A stretch of DNA of 50,930 nt from Methanolobus vulcani. GTDB taxonomy: Archaea > Halobacteriota > Methanosarcinia > Methanosarcinales > Methanosarcinaceae. The stretch spans positions 1-50,930 of the forward strand of contig NZ_VIAQ01000014.1 of assembly GCF_006546655.1 (NCBI RefSeq), in the 5' to 3' direction. Both the position numbers and the translations under genes were made by a program. Positions 16,781 to 26,658 of the stretch are shown here, one piece after another (within the stretch, counting starts at the first letter, position 1; every line of letters starts with the position of its first letter). The notes under the pieces are model-generated. The model was not told the DNA's origin and ran no database searches. It saw only the letters and a list, made by a program, of their open reading frames with translations.

Positions 16781-17468
16781 CCATTATTTCTACAGAACCA
16801 TCTTTCTTACCAATATAGACCTCGTCCACATTGGTGAAAATACCGTGTTCCACAACTCCGGCAACCTGTGAGAGAATAGCTGCTATTACTACAGGATTCT
16901 CAATTACACCAAGACTTGCATCGATAACGAAGTTACCGTTGTCTGTTATTACAGGACCGTCCTTTCTGGCTGCAAGACGAAGTTCCGGTTTCCCACCTAT
17001 TCTGCATACCTGCTGTGAAACGTACTCCTTTGCATATGGAAGTACTTCAAGAGGTACATAGTGGTTGAGCTGCTCACTGTATTTTGATTCGTCAGCAACG
17101 ACAACAAAACGCTCTGCAGAACGTGAAACCACCTTCTCGCGTGTGTGTGCAGCACCGCCGCCCTTGATGACATTCAGACCTTTATCGATCTGGTCTGCAC
17201 CGTCAATGGCGATGTCAAGATTAGGATGTTCTGCGAGTGATGTGAGTGTAATTCCTGCCTGAATTGCAAGCATCTCGGACTGGTATGATGTTACAACTGC
17301 AAGGATATCAAGGCCTTCGTCAACACGCCTGCCAAGCTCGGCTATTGTGTAAGCTGTTGTGGAGCCGGTACCAAGACCGACAACCATGCCATCCTGCACA
17401 AGGTCTGCTGCTGCAATTCCTGCAGCTTTCTTCTCAGGACTTTCTCCTGTTGGATTCCTTTCCTTCAT
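16776..17468 (-). CDS. rpiA: Ribose-5-phosphate isomerase A
   Basis: RpiA interconverts ribose 5-phosphate and ribulose 5-phosphate, supplying ribose for nucleotides. The 230-residue length fits the family. Visible motifs are the phosphate-binding loop [15 protein letters not shown], the catalytic DGADQID and the [11 protein letters not shown] segment containing the conserved lysine. The ATG at 17468 is preferred to the upstream frame start at 17552, because CAGGAT precedes it and the longer form would overlap aspS. It follows aspS by 22 bases, so the two are probably co-transcribed. A hairpin covers its stop codon. Confidence 0.97.
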   Translation of the reverse strand: MKERNPTGESPEKKAAGIAAADLVQDGMVVGLGTGSTTAYTIAELGRRVDEGLDILAVVTSYQSEMLAIQAGITLTSLAEHPNLDIAIDGADQIDKGLNVIKGGGAAHTREKVVSRSAERFVVVADESKYSEQLNHYVPLEVLPYAKEYVSQQVCRIGGKPELRLAARKDGPVITDNGNFVIDASLGVIENPVVIAAILSQVAGVVEHGIFTNVDEVYIGKKDGSVEIMA

Positions 17469-17490
17469 AAGTATCAATCCTGAAAAAGAA

Positions 17491-18822
17491 TTATGGGGAA
17501 AGTCTGCGCCTGTCCCTTGGGAAGAGTACAACGTCACGGATGTTCTCAACACCGAGCATAGTCATGACAAGTCTCTCACAACCGATACCCCATCCTGCAT
17601 GTGGTGGCATACCGTATCTGAAAGCTTTGAGATAAAACTCGAATCCATCGGGGTCAAGACCCTGTGACTCGATCCTCTCGATGAGAAGTTCAGGAATGTG
17701 AATACGCTGTGCACCGGATGAGAGTTCCATTGTCCTGTGCATCATGTCGAATCCCTTTGACAGGATCGGGTTATCCTCATATGGCATCGCATAGAATGGC
17801 TTGATCTCTGTTGGCCAGTCGATGATAAAGTAATGTGATTCCCCTGTTTCCTTAAATACATATTCACCGATTGCATGTTCGGCTGCTGTACCAAGGTCGT
17901 CTCCCCAGTTAAGCATCTCATCTGTATTTGCGTTGACGATCTCAATTGCCTCGTCATAAGTTACTCTCTTGAATGGTACCTGTGGAACCTGAAGTTCAAC
18001 ACCAAGCACTGCAAGTGAATCAGATGCGTTTGCAATTACCTGCTCGTAGATGTAGGCAACCATTTCCTCAAGAATTTCCATTACATCAAAGTGGTCACAG
18101 AAACTTGCTTCGATATCAATGGATGTTGCTTCGTTAAGGTGTCTGCGGGTGTCGTGTTCTTCTGCCCTGAAAATAGGACCAATCTCAAAGACCCTGTCAA
18201 GTCCACCTGACATGAGTATCTGCTTGAAGAGCTGCGGACTCTGGTTAAGGAAAGCCTCTCTGTCAAAGTATGTAATTGGGAAGAGTGATGTTCCACCTTC
18301 TGTTGCTGTTGCTACAACCTTTGGGCTGGAAGTCTCAATGAAACCGTTATCAGTAAGGTAGCCTCTGACTGCCTTGAGGACTTCGTGTCTTATCTTGAAA
18401 ATGGATGTTGTCCTCTCACGTCTGAGGTCGATAAACCTTGAATCAAGACGAGTGTCAAGTTCTGCTTCTACCTTTCCGGTTGTGTCCATTGGAAGTGGTG
18501 AATCTGCCTCGTTGAGAAGTGTGATCTCATCAGGGATAAGTTCGTAACCGTTTGGTGCCTTTCCTTCCGGCTTTACACTTCCTGTAATTGAAACCACGGA
18601 TTCCCTTACAAGTTTTCTTGCCTGTTCCAGAAGCTCCGAGTCGGTCTTCTTTTTCACCAGTGTGATCTGGGATTTTCCTGTACGGTCCCTGACCACAACA
18701 AAACAAATTCCACCAAGGTCACGGACCTCGTGAACCCATCCTGCCACGGTAACCTTCTGGTCACCCAGTTCCTCGGGTTTGATCTGTGACGCATAGTGTG
18801 TCCTGAGATTTGCTAATGTCAT
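17491..18822 (-). CDS. aspS: Aspartyl-tRNA synthetase, archaeal type
   Basis: This class IIb synthetase charges tRNA-Asp. In many archaea lacking AsnRS it also charges tRNA-Asn, which GatCAB then converts; the sequence alone does not settle which applies here. From the ATG at 18822 it has 443 residues: an OB-fold anticodon-binding domain ([15 protein letters not shown]), motif 2 ([14 protein letters not shown]) and motif 3 ([15 protein letters not shown] near the end). The start is set by AGGTGA seven bases upstream; the frame extends 16 codons further without support. Its C-terminal PRDRRRLSP is typical of archaeal enzymes. Confidence 0.97.
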   Translation of the reverse strand: MTLANLRTHYASQIKPEELGDQKVTVAGWVHEVRDLGGICFVVVRDRTGKSQITLVKKKTDSELLEQARKLVRESVVSITGSVKPEGKAPNGYELIPDEITLLNEADSPLPMDTTGKVEAELDTRLDSRFIDLRRERTTSIFKIRHEVLKAVRGYLTDNGFIETSSPKVVATATEGGTSLFPITYFDREAFLNQSPQLFKQILMSGGLDRVFEIGPIFRAEEHDTRRHLNEATSIDIEASFCDHFDVMEILEEMVAYIYEQVIANASDSLAVLGVELQVPQVPFKRVTYDEAIEIVNANTDEMLNWGDDLGTAAEHAIGEYVFKETGESHYFIIDWPTEIKPFYAMPYEDNPILSKGFDMMHRTMELSSGAQRIHIPELLIERIESQGLDPDGFEFYLKAFRYGMPPHAGWGIGCERLVMTMLGVENIRDVVLFPRDRRRLSP

Positions 18823-18986
18823 AATATTCACCTGATTAATGTATTTATATAATAGACTGATTTGCTTCAATAGCTAATTTATTCGTAATAAAGGTTTGCG
18901 AATTGGGATTGGTGAGGAAATCTATAGTAGTAAAATAAAGACCCATATAATGGAAAAATAGTAATGATAGTAATGTGAACGAGAAG

Positions 18987-19925
18987 TTAGATGTTCAATT
19001 CTTGGATGTGCTTTTTGAAAGCTCTTTCAAGGCGAATCATTGCATCAATCAACTTATTCTGTAATGAATCCCACTTATCTTGGTTGAAGAGTCCAGAATC
19101 ATAGGTGTCCCATCGAATTCCACAATATCTTCTGCCTTCAACAACATCCCATATCAATGGACCACCGAAATTAGCTTCAATGTCGTCTTTTTTATCATGG
19201 AAAATATTGAAGATTTGCCTATTAATTTCCTCAGAATCTTTCCCTTTGTCAATGTATAATCCAACTGATGCTGCATCTTTTGTGATATTGTAGATATATG
19301 ATAACCCAGGCCTACCTGCTGTAGTTGATAACCAATAATTTTTGGTTGGGGACTTGTTTGAATGTAATTGAGTTCTGCCTTTCATTTTTTCTAACATTCT
19401 TTCCCAAAATTCTAATCTTAACTTATGCCTTTCTGCAAACTCTTCTTTATTTTTTCCCATTTGTTTTATATCTTCACTTGGAGCACATGTGACCGTAAAT
19501 AGTGGAGCAGGTAATGAATCCCCAATCTTAATACCTTCTACTTTAATTAAATAGAACAGCATGTCTGCAGGTGTGATTTCATTTAACCAGTTAATTACAT
19601 TGACATGTTCTTGCCGAGCGTCGCTACATATCCATATAGCAGTCTTTGCATCAAGCCCTATCATGTATACAAGCACTTGACCTAAATGTTTGTGATCCGT
19701 TGTCTCCAATTGGTTTTCAATTATCACTTTATTGCTATCAGCATCTTCAGCTAGCAGGTCAAGTGAAAAAGTACCTATTGTTTTTTCTCTTTCAACAACT
19801 GACAATTGTAAACCTATAACTTCACCCAATATTTCGATATTTTCTTCGAGCCACGGAGTAAAGTCTATCGCTTCATGAGACCAGATTTCTCTAAGTGGCA
19901 GTTTTTCAATTTTCCCAACTTTCAT
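18987..19925 (-). CDS. DUF4268-domain protein, PD-(D/E)XK nuclease-like
   Basis: This 312-residue soluble protein has two parts. The first 150 residues resemble a PD-(D/E)XK nuclease fold: FSLDLLAED, then VIIENQLE, then HLGQVLVYM, giving D, E and Q positions typical of the active site. The second part matches DUF4268 (residues about 165-305; FWERMLEKMKGR, PLIWDVVEGRRYCGIRW). Family members are often found near restriction or defence genes, but no methylase or defence partner is seen here. A GAGGCGG site precedes the ATG. The target and biological role are unknown. It sits alone between housekeeping genes, consistent with insertion by transfer. Confidence 0.82.
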   Translation of the reverse strand: MKVGKIEKLPLREIWSHEAIDFTPWLEENIEILGEVIGLQLSVVEREKTIGTFSLDLLAEDADSNKVIIENQLETTDHKHLGQVLVYMIGLDAKTAIWICSDARQEHVNVINWLNEITPADMLFYLIKVEGIKIGDSLPAPLFTVTCAPSEDIKQMGKNKEEFAERHKLRLEFWERMLEKMKGRTQLHSNKSPTKNYWLSTTAGRPGLSYIYNITKDAASVGLYIDKGKDSEEINRQIFNIFHDKKDDIEANFGGPLIWDVVEGRRYCGIRWDTYDSGLFNQDKWDSLQNKLIDAMIRLERAFKKHIQELNI

Positions 19926-20096
19926 ATAACCGCCTCAAAACTATATATAGAAATATAAACTTTGAATATTTCTATTTATCGTATTGAATCTGTTTTATAG
20001 AATAGACATTGTGACGCTGTTACAAGCATCTATGTTTAAAGTGAAAAAAATACTATTCTATGATGAAACTCAATCATAAAACAAAAAATAGATGTA

Positions 20097-20113
20097 AGCC
20101 TCTATTCGAGGCT
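20097..20113 (-). terminator. Hairpin over the gatD stop codon
   Basis: AGCCTC and GAGGCT pair around a five-base loop that contains the gatD stop. On the minus strand a T-rich stretch (ATTTTTTG) follows ten bases later. Confidence 0.55.
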
Positions 20114-21361
20114 CCTCTCATTAATCTCGCACCTGATATCCTGTTTAAGGATATCAACTGCATCATCATAATCCTGTATCTGACCAAGAGTCCACATCAT
20201 CTTAACAAGTGCAACCTCAGGAAGCATATCCTCACCTTCAATTGCTCCAGCTTTTAAAATGTCTCTGCCTGTGTCATATACTCTGTCACATATTCTCCCA
20301 TTAAGGCACTGGGAAGTGATTATTACGGGGATCTTCTGTTCGGTGGCTCTCTCTATCTGTGGAATCCAGTCTGTAGATACATGACCAAGTCCTGTTCCCT
20401 CGATGACGATGCCTTTGTAGCCTGCATCAATGAAATAACCAAGAATATCCGGGCTTGAACCAGGAGTGAATTTCACAAGGGCGCATTTTGGTTCGATTGA
20501 ATCCATAAGTGTCAGTTCCCTTTCATTCCTCTTTATGAAGGAAAGACCGGTTGTTATTTCCCCGGTGGAATAATCAACATAGCCTATTGGCTCTGAGTTA
20601 ATTGATCTGAAAGCATCCCTTCTGGAAGTGTGCATCTTGCGTACTTTGGTTGCACGGTGTATTGAACACTTATCATCTGATGACTCACTGTGCATAACAA
20701 CAGTCACTTCTGCTATCTCACTTACAGCAACCTTTGCAGCACAAATTGCATTCATGGCATTGTCACTGCTTGGCCTGTCAGCACTTCTCTGGGAACCAAC
20801 AAACACGATAGGCACAGGTGTGTCAATCATAAATGACAATGCTGCAGTGGAATACATCATGGTGTCAGTACCGTGAGCGATAATGATACCGTCAGCACCG
20901 TTCTTGATCTCTTCAACAACAGCTCTTGAAAGCTCCTGCCAGTAATCTGCCTTCATGTTCTCTGAGAGAATGTTGTAGATAGCCTTTCCACTGAAATTTG
21001 CAATCTCTGTAAGCTCAGGAATTGCCTGCAGGATATCATCTGCAGAGAACTGTGAGGTCACAGCACCTGTCCTGTAGTCTATCTTACTGGCAATGGTACC
21101 ACCTGTTGAAAGGATGGAGACCTTTGGAAGACCTTTTTTGGGTTTTACTTCAGCTTTTACTGATTTCTTTGCTGAAGTTTCCATGTCTGATTTTTTCTGT
21201 ACTACAGTTACAGTGGCACCCTCTGGTTCAATTCCTGCGTTATAGCCACTGACCATCTTGATAATAATATGACCGGTTGTACTTGGCATAACAATGCCTT
21301 CATATTCCACACCGGACTTCTCGACCTTTACTTTGTCGCCCTCTTCATAATCCATGATCAT
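20102..21361 (-). CDS. gatD: Glu-tRNA(Gln) amidotransferase subunit D
   Basis: GatD is the asparaginase-like subunit of the archaeal GatDE complex. It releases ammonia from glutamine so that GatE can convert Glu-tRNA(Gln) to Gln-tRNA(Gln). An N-terminal small barrel ([19 protein letters not shown]) is followed by a type I asparaginase domain with [10 protein letters not shown] and [18 protein letters not shown], which carry the catalytic threonines. Three close in-frame starts exist (GTG 21364, ATG 21361, ATG 21355). AGGTAATC lies five bases before 21361, so that one is given. GatE is not in the window. The neighbour argH is in the same direction 69 bases upstream. Confidence 0.96.
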   Translation of the reverse strand: MIMDYEEGDKVKVEKSGVEYEGIVMPSTTGHIIIKMVSGYNAGIEPEGATVTVVQKKSDMETSAKKSVKAEVKPKKGLPKVSILSTGGTIASKIDYRTGAVTSQFSADDILQAIPELTEIANFSGKAIYNILSENMKADYWQELSRAVVEEIKNGADGIIIAHGTDTMMYSTAALSFMIDTPVPIVFVGSQRSADRPSSDNAMNAICAAKVAVSEIAEVTVVMHSESSDDKCSIHRATKVRKMHTSRRDAFRSINSEPIGYVDYSTGEITTGLSFIKRNERELTLMDSIEPKCALVKFTPGSSPDILGYFIDAGYKGIVIEGTGLGHVSTDWIPQIERATEQKIPVIITSQCLNGRICDRVYDTGRDILKAGAIEGEDMLPEVALVKMMWTLGQIQDYDDAVDILKQDIRCEINERSLE

Positions 21362-21430
21362 CACTTGATTACCTGTAAGTTTGAATATTCATTTCTAACT
21401 GTATGATAGGAATAAACTGTAAATAAGTAT

Positions 21431-22912
21431 CTAAGCCTTATTTCCTGTATACTTTTCAACAATTCCGTAAAGAACCTTCAGTGATTCTTCAATACCGGCA
21501 TTCAGCTCTGAGATACCTGCCTTTGTACCCTCGAGTCCTTCAAGGCGGATTTTTATTGCCTTTTCCATTTCAGAAGGTGCAGGACCACCTGTAATTGAAC
21601 GCCTATTGATGTTAAGAACAGGATCAAGAGCTTCCTTTACCATTTGCTCAGTAAGACCTCTGGAACTCAAAGTTTCCCCGATCACATCCTTTGCTACTGT
21701 ATCAACATCAGCCAGTGTCGGGTTTCCATCTCCTCTTGCCAGTACACCGACTATCTGATGAGCTGTCCTGAAAGGAATTCCACCGGCCCTTACCATTGTA
21801 TCTGCAAGTTCCGTTGCTGTTGTAAAACCAAGTACTGACTTTTCAGCCATTGACTCGGTGTTAATCTTCATAGTAGCGATCATGCCCTTTGTGATACGGA
21901 CAGCACTCCTAGTAGTCTCCACAGCACGCCACATATTTGGTGTTGCTTCCTGAAGGTCACGGTTATAGCTCAAAGGAAGTCCCTTGCAGAGAGAAAGCAG
22001 AGCCATAAGTGAACCAATAACCGTGCCTGCCTTGCCCCTGACAAGTTCAGCAGAATCAGGGTTCTTCTTCTGTGGCATTATTGATGATGTGGATGCGTAC
22101 ATATCGTCAAGTTCAACGAAAGAGAATTCGGAACTTGACCAGATGATAATTTCCTCTGCCATCTTACTGAGGTTCACCATGATATTGGACATCACTGATG
22201 CGGATTCTATCAAAAAGTCACGGGTGCTTACAGCATCCATTGAGTTTCCAAGCAGAGAATCGAATCCTAAAAGTGAACAGGTCCTGTCACGGTTGAGATC
22301 AAAACCTGTAGATGCAAAAGCTGCTGAGCCCAGAGGAGACTTGTTCACCCTTGAGAATGCACTGATAACACGCTCAATATCCCTGCCAATTGCATCTGAA
22401 TGTGCAACAAGGTGGTGTGCAAATGTAGTTGGCTGTGCATGTTGCAGGTGAGTAAAACCTGGCATGAGGGTTTCTGTGTTCTCTGATGCACGCTCGAGTA
22501 GTGTGCTTCTGAGACCTGAAAGTTCTTCCATTAAAGAGAGAAGTTCGTCCCTGAGTCTTATACGAATGCAGGTTGCAACTTCATCGTTTCGTGAGCGACC
22601 GGAGTGCATTCTGCCTCCTGTGTCCTCGCCTACCATATCTATAAGCCTGGATTCCAGTGAAATATGGATATCCTCATAACTGTGGTCAAGCTGTTCAATG
22701 CCCTCTTCCCTGATCTTCAGTAGACCTGTAAGGATGCTGCTGCAATCGTTCTCTTTGATGATTCCCTGTTCTTGCAACATGACCGTGTGAGCCATGTCCA
22801 CAAGGATATCCGCTTCAAATATCCATTTGTCAGCAGACATTGATGATGTAAAATTGAGCATATCTTCATCAGGTGTTGAAGATAAGCGTCCTCTGCGTAA
22901 AATATCGCTCAT
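21431..22912 (-). CDS. argH: Argininosuccinate lyase
   Basis: ArgH splits argininosuccinate into arginine and fumarate, the last step of arginine synthesis. At 493 residues it fits the fumarase/aspartase superfamily enzyme. The signature loop SSIMPQKKNPDSAELVRGKAG carries the flexible catalytic serine segment. Other conserved blocks are MHSGRSRNDEVATCIR and PGFTHLQHAQPTTFAHHL, with the catalytic His-containing region. The start is supported by GAGGG before the ATG. It lies upstream of gatD in the same direction and may share its transcript. argG is not in the window. Confidence 0.97.
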   Translation of the reverse strand: MSDILRRGRLSSTPDEDMLNFTSSMSADKWIFEADILVDMAHTVMLQEQGIIKENDCSSILTGLLKIREEGIEQLDHSYEDIHISLESRLIDMVGEDTGGRMHSGRSRNDEVATCIRIRLRDELLSLMEELSGLRSTLLERASENTETLMPGFTHLQHAQPTTFAHHLVAHSDAIGRDIERVISAFSRVNKSPLGSAAFASTGFDLNRDRTCSLLGFDSLLGNSMDAVSTRDFLIESASVMSNIMVNLSKMAEEIIIWSSSEFSFVELDDMYASTSSIMPQKKNPDSAELVRGKAGTVIGSLMALLSLCKGLPLSYNRDLQEATPNMWRAVETTRSAVRITKGMIATMKINTESMAEKSVLGFTTATELADTMVRAGGIPFRTAHQIVGVLARGDGNPTLADVDTVAKDVIGETLSSRGLTEQMVKEALDPVLNINRRSITGGPAPSEMEKAIKIRLEGLEGTKAGISELNAGIEESLKVLYGIVEKYTGNKA

Positions 22913-23159
22913 GTGAACCCTCGTGATTGTGAAATATAACTAAAACTAAAAGTAATCCTGATTTTTAGCGTGGTATTGGTCTGGATGCTTAAATAAGAAT
23001 CGGTTTTTTGCAAGTTACCCGCCGGGAAATACCATGCGATATAATTCAAATGTTTAAGAGAAGCTATATATACTAACTGCAATATAATATTATAAAGAAT
23101 AATTATACGCGAGATGTATTTGTGCTAATACAATTTCGTTTTCACTGAGGTGAGAATTA

Positions 23160-23636
23160 ATGGCTAATGTAACTGAAAGTTATACTGACAACATTGACGA
23201 AGATCTTAACCAGCTTGTTATTTTCAACTTAGGTGTTGAAGAGTTTGGTGTCAACATCATGCAGGTACAGGAAATCATCCGCATGCCTGACATTACAAGA
23301 ATACCAAGAGCTCCTGAATATGTAAAAGGTGTTATTAACCTGAGAGGTAAAATTATCGTAGTTATGGACCTCGACAGGCGTTTTGGAATGCAGGAAACAG
23401 AAATGACAGACGAATCAAGAATTGTGGTTGTTGACATTGAAGGAACAATAGTAGGACTTGTTGTTGATTCTGTGAGTGAGGTCATTCGCCTGAAAGGTTC
23501 TAACATAGAACAGACACCTGAGATCATTACACAGAAGATCAATGCCGAATACCTCAAAGGTGTCGGTAAGATGGATGACAGGTTACTTATTCTTCTTAAT
23601 CTAGAGAATATTTTAACAGAGACTGCAGCGGCATAA
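23160..23636 (+). CDS. cheW: CheW-domain chemotaxis coupling protein
   Basis: CheW links chemoreceptors to the CheA kinase. The 158-residue length and single CheW domain are typical: FNLGVEEFGVNIMQVQEIIRMPDITRIPRAPEYVKGVINLRGKIIVVMDL, then IVVVDIEGTIVGLVVDSVSEVIRL and the GVGKMDDRLLILLNLENIL end. GAGGTG lies before the ATG, and a TATA-like CTATATATAC is found about 90 bases upstream. No cheA, receptor or other che gene is nearby, so this is an orphan copy whose partners are elsewhere. Confidence 0.95.
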   Translation: MANVTESYTDNIDEDLNQLVIFNLGVEEFGVNIMQVQEIIRMPDITRIPRAPEYVKGVINLRGKIIVVMDLDRRFGMQETEMTDESRIVVVDIEGTIVGLVVDSVSEVIRLKGSNIEQTPEIITQKINAEYLKGVGKMDDRLLILLNLENILTETAAA

Positions 23637-23738
23637 TTGCCTGCGGTATCTTCCTTTTTTCTATAACATTTTTACAGGCAACTACTGATGCCTGCTATTT
23701 TCAATCATGAAGAGATTATCGTTTGAGAGGAAATATAA

Positions 23739-24581
23739 ATGAAAAAAATAAACTTTTACCTTCTTTTATTTGTTACTTTACTATCCATTCTGGGAGCAGG
23801 ATGCATCAATGAACAGACAGAAGATGTGACTGCCAATGAAGCTAACGGGGAAAGTCATATTATCAGTACGAAAACCCAAACAGACACCATTTATCAGTTC
23901 TCAGTTATTGATGCACTCCTGGAAGGAGTATATGACGGGGAAATCAGTTGTGGAGAGCTGAAAGAGAACGGGGATTTCGGTCTTGGCACATTTGATAACC
24001 TTGACGGGGAAATGCTGGAACTTGATGGAGCCATTTACCAGATAAAAGTTGACGGCAATGTTTATGAAAAAGATGATACGGAAACATCGCCCTTTGCGGC
24101 TGTTACATTCTTTGAAGCAGATATTAAAGACAACATAAATACAGAAATGACCGGACAGGAACTTGCCTCATATATTGAGGAACTGCTTCCAAGTCAGAAC
24201 CTGATGTATGCTGTTAAGGTCACAGGAAATTTCTCATACATGAAAACACGCAGTGTAGCTGCCCAGGAAAAACCATACCCAAGACTTGTTGATGTGACTA
24301 AGGATCAGTCTGTTTTTGAGTTAAATAATACTGAAGGTACAATTGTGGGATACTGGATGCCTGAATTTGTTGATGGCATTAATGTGCCCGGATACCACCT
24401 GCATTTCATAACAAGAGACAGGACAGCCGGAGGACACATACTGGATTATACTATAAGTTCAGGAACAATTGAAATTGACAGTTGTGATGGTTTCTATCTG
24501 GAACTGCCGGAAAACGAGAATTATCTGAGCACAGGTCTTTCAACAGATAATGAAGGAGACCTTGAAGAAGCAGAGAACTGA
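23739..24581 (+). CDS. Acetolactate decarboxylase-family lipoprotein
   Basis: This 280-residue protein matches alpha-acetolactate decarboxylase, which converts acetolactate to acetoin: YQFSVIDALLEGVYDGEIS, GDFGLGTFDNLDGEMLELDG, and PGYHLHFITRDRTAGGH, which carries the three zinc-binding histidines (HxH and a later H). The N-terminus is a signal peptide with a lipobox (LLSILGAGCINEQ), so the mature protein should be lipid-anchored outside the cell, which is unusual for an enzyme acting on a cytoplasmic intermediate. The last 61 bases overlap, on the opposite strand, the end of the kinase gene at 24521. Confidence 0.87.
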   Translation: MKKINFYLLLFVTLLSILGAGCINEQTEDVTANEANGESHIISTKTQTDTIYQFSVIDALLEGVYDGEISCGELKENGDFGLGTFDNLDGEMLELDGAIYQIKVDGNVYEKDDTETSPFAAVTFFEADIKDNINTEMTGQELASYIEELLPSQNLMYAVKVTGNFSYMKTRSVAAQEKPYPRLVDVTKDQSVFELNNTEGTIVGYWMPEFVDGINVPGYHLHFITRDRTAGGHILDYTISSGTIEIDSCDGFYLELPENENYLSTGLSTDNEGDLEEAEN

Positions 24582-26473
24582 TTTTCCTGCTTTAATGGAA
24601 GGGATATGTGAACATCGGTTCCTGTCCCGTCCTCACTTTCTATCCATATTTTTCCATTATGGCTCTCTACTATTACTTTACTTATATAAAGACCAAGACC
24701 ATTTCCACCATAATTACGGGTTGAAGAACTGTCTATCTGGTGGAATTTGGTGAAAAGTGCAGGTATATCCTCTTCTGCAATACCAATACCAGTATCCCCT
24801 ATGACAACATGTACCCTGTTCTCATCTACGGATGCAAAAAGAGTAATGTGACCGCCCTTAGGAGTGAACTTAATAGCATTATCTATCAAATTATGGAACA
24901 CCTGTGGCAGATAAGTCCTGTCACCATCAATAGAACAGGAATCAAATGTAAAATCTGTCATCATTAACAGGTTTTTCTCATTGATAGAGTCAGTAGAAAT
25001 ATTCACGACCCTATTTAATGTAGAAATAAGGTCAATTTGCTCAAAGTTATATTTTACATCACCACTCTGATTGGTGCTCACAAACAGTAACGAATTAATG
25101 AGATCCTGTAACTTACGTGTCTTTATGACCACACGTTCTATGGCTTTCATCTGATTTTCATTCAATTCGCCAAGAGTACCGTCATAAAGAAGCTCACTGA
25201 ATCCCTTTATTGATGTGAGTGGAGTATTCAGCTCATGTCTCAGATTGGACAGGAACTCGTCCTTGAGTTTATCAAGTGATTTCAATTCCTCATAAGCATG
25301 TTCCAGCTCGGTAGTTGACTTTTTAAGAGCCTCTTCTGTTTCTTTGCGTTCGGTGATATCACGAATGTGACTTACAGCCATCATTACATCACCTTTGGTA
25401 TCATAGACCGGAAATATCCTGAAATCCCTTACCCTATGGTCACTGGGATCAGTGTGTTCAAATTCATTCATTGTGCCGGTTGAGAACACCGCTTTAATCG
25501 GGCAGGGTTCACATGGCATTAAAGATGGACTTAAGGATTCACAAACCTGCGGATGCAGATTATCCGGATTCTGAGGTTCGATTATGTCACCTTTCCAGTT
25601 ACTTGTGACAATTCTCATATCACGGTCAACAACAAGAATCAAATCCTGAAGTGCATTGAAAGTGCTTGTGAGAAGCTCTTTCTGGTTTTCCAGTTCTTCT
25701 GCAAAGTTCTTGTTGGTAGTGATATCTGCTATAAGGCAGATGCCACCTTCTATAATGTTTTGCCGACCTCTAAGAGGCACATAATAAGAACGGAGATGTT
25801 TTTCATTGCCTGCTATACTGGCAGAATACTCGTTCTCATAGAATGAATGCTGATCCATAGAAGCACCAGCCAGCAATCTGTTAAGTGAATCATCATTTAC
25901 AAAATCAAAGATTTCCGAACCCACAACATCTGCTTTTGGAATCTGAAAAATATTCATAAAACTCCTGTTGCAGTGAGTTATGATTCCTTTGCGATCAACA
26001 AAGATACCCAAGGGGGATGCATCAAATATAAGTCTGTATCTTTTCTCAGAATCAAGTAAGGCAACCTCAACTTTTTTCCTTTCAATGACCTTGCAAAGAC
26101 GTGCAGTTATCATATTAAGTAATCTTTGCTCACTACTTAAAAAAGGACCAATTTCATGAAATGGAAGTTCTTTTTTATAGGAAACACGGATCATGCCAGC
26201 TTTGGCTCCATGTACTATAATCTCACTGGACAACGAATCTTTGCTTTTTTCATACCCTTCGGTATGATACTCATTACCGTCCAGAATTGCGCAAGCTTCT
26301 GCAAATTCAGGATACAGAAAAGCTGACGGTAATCTTTGGAGAATTCCTTTTAACAGAGATTCAGTAGGTACATGGAGATCAAAGAGATCAGAGATGCTGT
26401 AAATGCATTCAAGCTCTCGCTCTCTTTTTTCCAGTGTGTCCAGTTTTTCAGCGTCAATAATTGTCCGCACCAC
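24521..26473 (-). CDS. PAS sensor histidine kinase
   Basis: This 650-residue soluble kinase starts with a GAF-like N-terminal region (about 15-145; LECIYSISDLFDLHVPTESLLKGI) rather than a PAS. Two PAS modules follow (about 150-265 and 275-390). The second carries CESLSPSLMPCEPCPIKAVF, a cysteine-rich insert that could bind metal or haem. HisKA has its phosphoacceptor at about 413 in RHELNTPLTSIKGF, where S is replaced by R before H. The ATPase domain has NLIDNAIKF, DTGIGI and GGNGLGLYISK. The start is one of two consecutive GTG codons without a ribosome binding site; a TATA box near 26505 would give a nearly leaderless transcript. Confidence 0.92.
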   Translation of the reverse strand: MVRTIIDAEKLDTLEKRERELECIYSISDLFDLHVPTESLLKGILQRLPSAFLYPEFAEACAILDGNEYHTEGYEKSKDSLSSEIIVHGAKAGMIRVSYKKELPFHEIGPFLSSEQRLLNMITARLCKVIERKKVEVALLDSEKRYRLIFDASPLGIFVDRKGIITHCNRSFMNIFQIPKADVVGSEIFDFVNDDSLNRLLAGASMDQHSFYENEYSASIAGNEKHLRSYYVPLRGRQNIIEGGICLIADITTNKNFAEELENQKELLTSTFNALQDLILVVDRDMRIVTSNWKGDIIEPQNPDNLHPQVCESLSPSLMPCEPCPIKAVFSTGTMNEFEHTDPSDHRVRDFRIFPVYDTKGDVMMAVSHIRDITERKETEEALKKSTTELEHAYEELKSLDKLKDEFLSNLRHELNTPLTSIKGFSELLYDGTLGELNENQMKAIERVVIKTRKLQDLINSLLFVSTNQSGDVKYNFEQIDLISTLNRVVNISTDSINEKNLLMMTDFTFDSCSIDGDRTYLPQVFHNLIDNAIKFTPKGGHITLFASVDENRVHVVIGDTGIGIAEEDIPALFTKFHQIDSSSTRNYGGNGLGLYISKVIVESHNGKIWIESEDGTGTDVHISLPLKQENQFSASSRSPSLSVERPVLR

Positions 26474-26610
26474 ATTATAATTTAGTAATATATAATTGTA
26501 TTATATATTTTTGCTATTAATAGATTTTGTTGCTTTCAAGATCATATAAATAAAAGGAAATGATTTGCCTTTATACCATCATATTAAATAGGTAGGAATC
26601 ATAGGTGAGG

Positions 26611-26631
26611 TGCCTAAGATACCATTAGGCA
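26611..26631 (+). promoter_or_regulatory. Leader stem-loop upstream of dapL
   Basis: TGCCTAA and TTAGGCA form a perfect 7-bp stem around a seven-base loop, 27 bases before the dapL start codon and upstream of its AGGTGA site. It may be a small translational or mRNA-stability element. It is too small for a lysine riboswitch. Confidence 0.4.
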
Positions 26632-26658
26632 AAACATGCTTGAACTACAGGTGAACAA

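Noticed and set aside
21984-22451. 155-codon plus-strand frame
   Set aside because: Entirely antisense to argH, serine-rich shadow translation without a start site or known motif.
26595-26658. Possible lysine riboswitch before dapL (GAGGTGC string)
   Set aside because: The leader is far too short for the five-helix lysine riboswitch and only one small stem is present.
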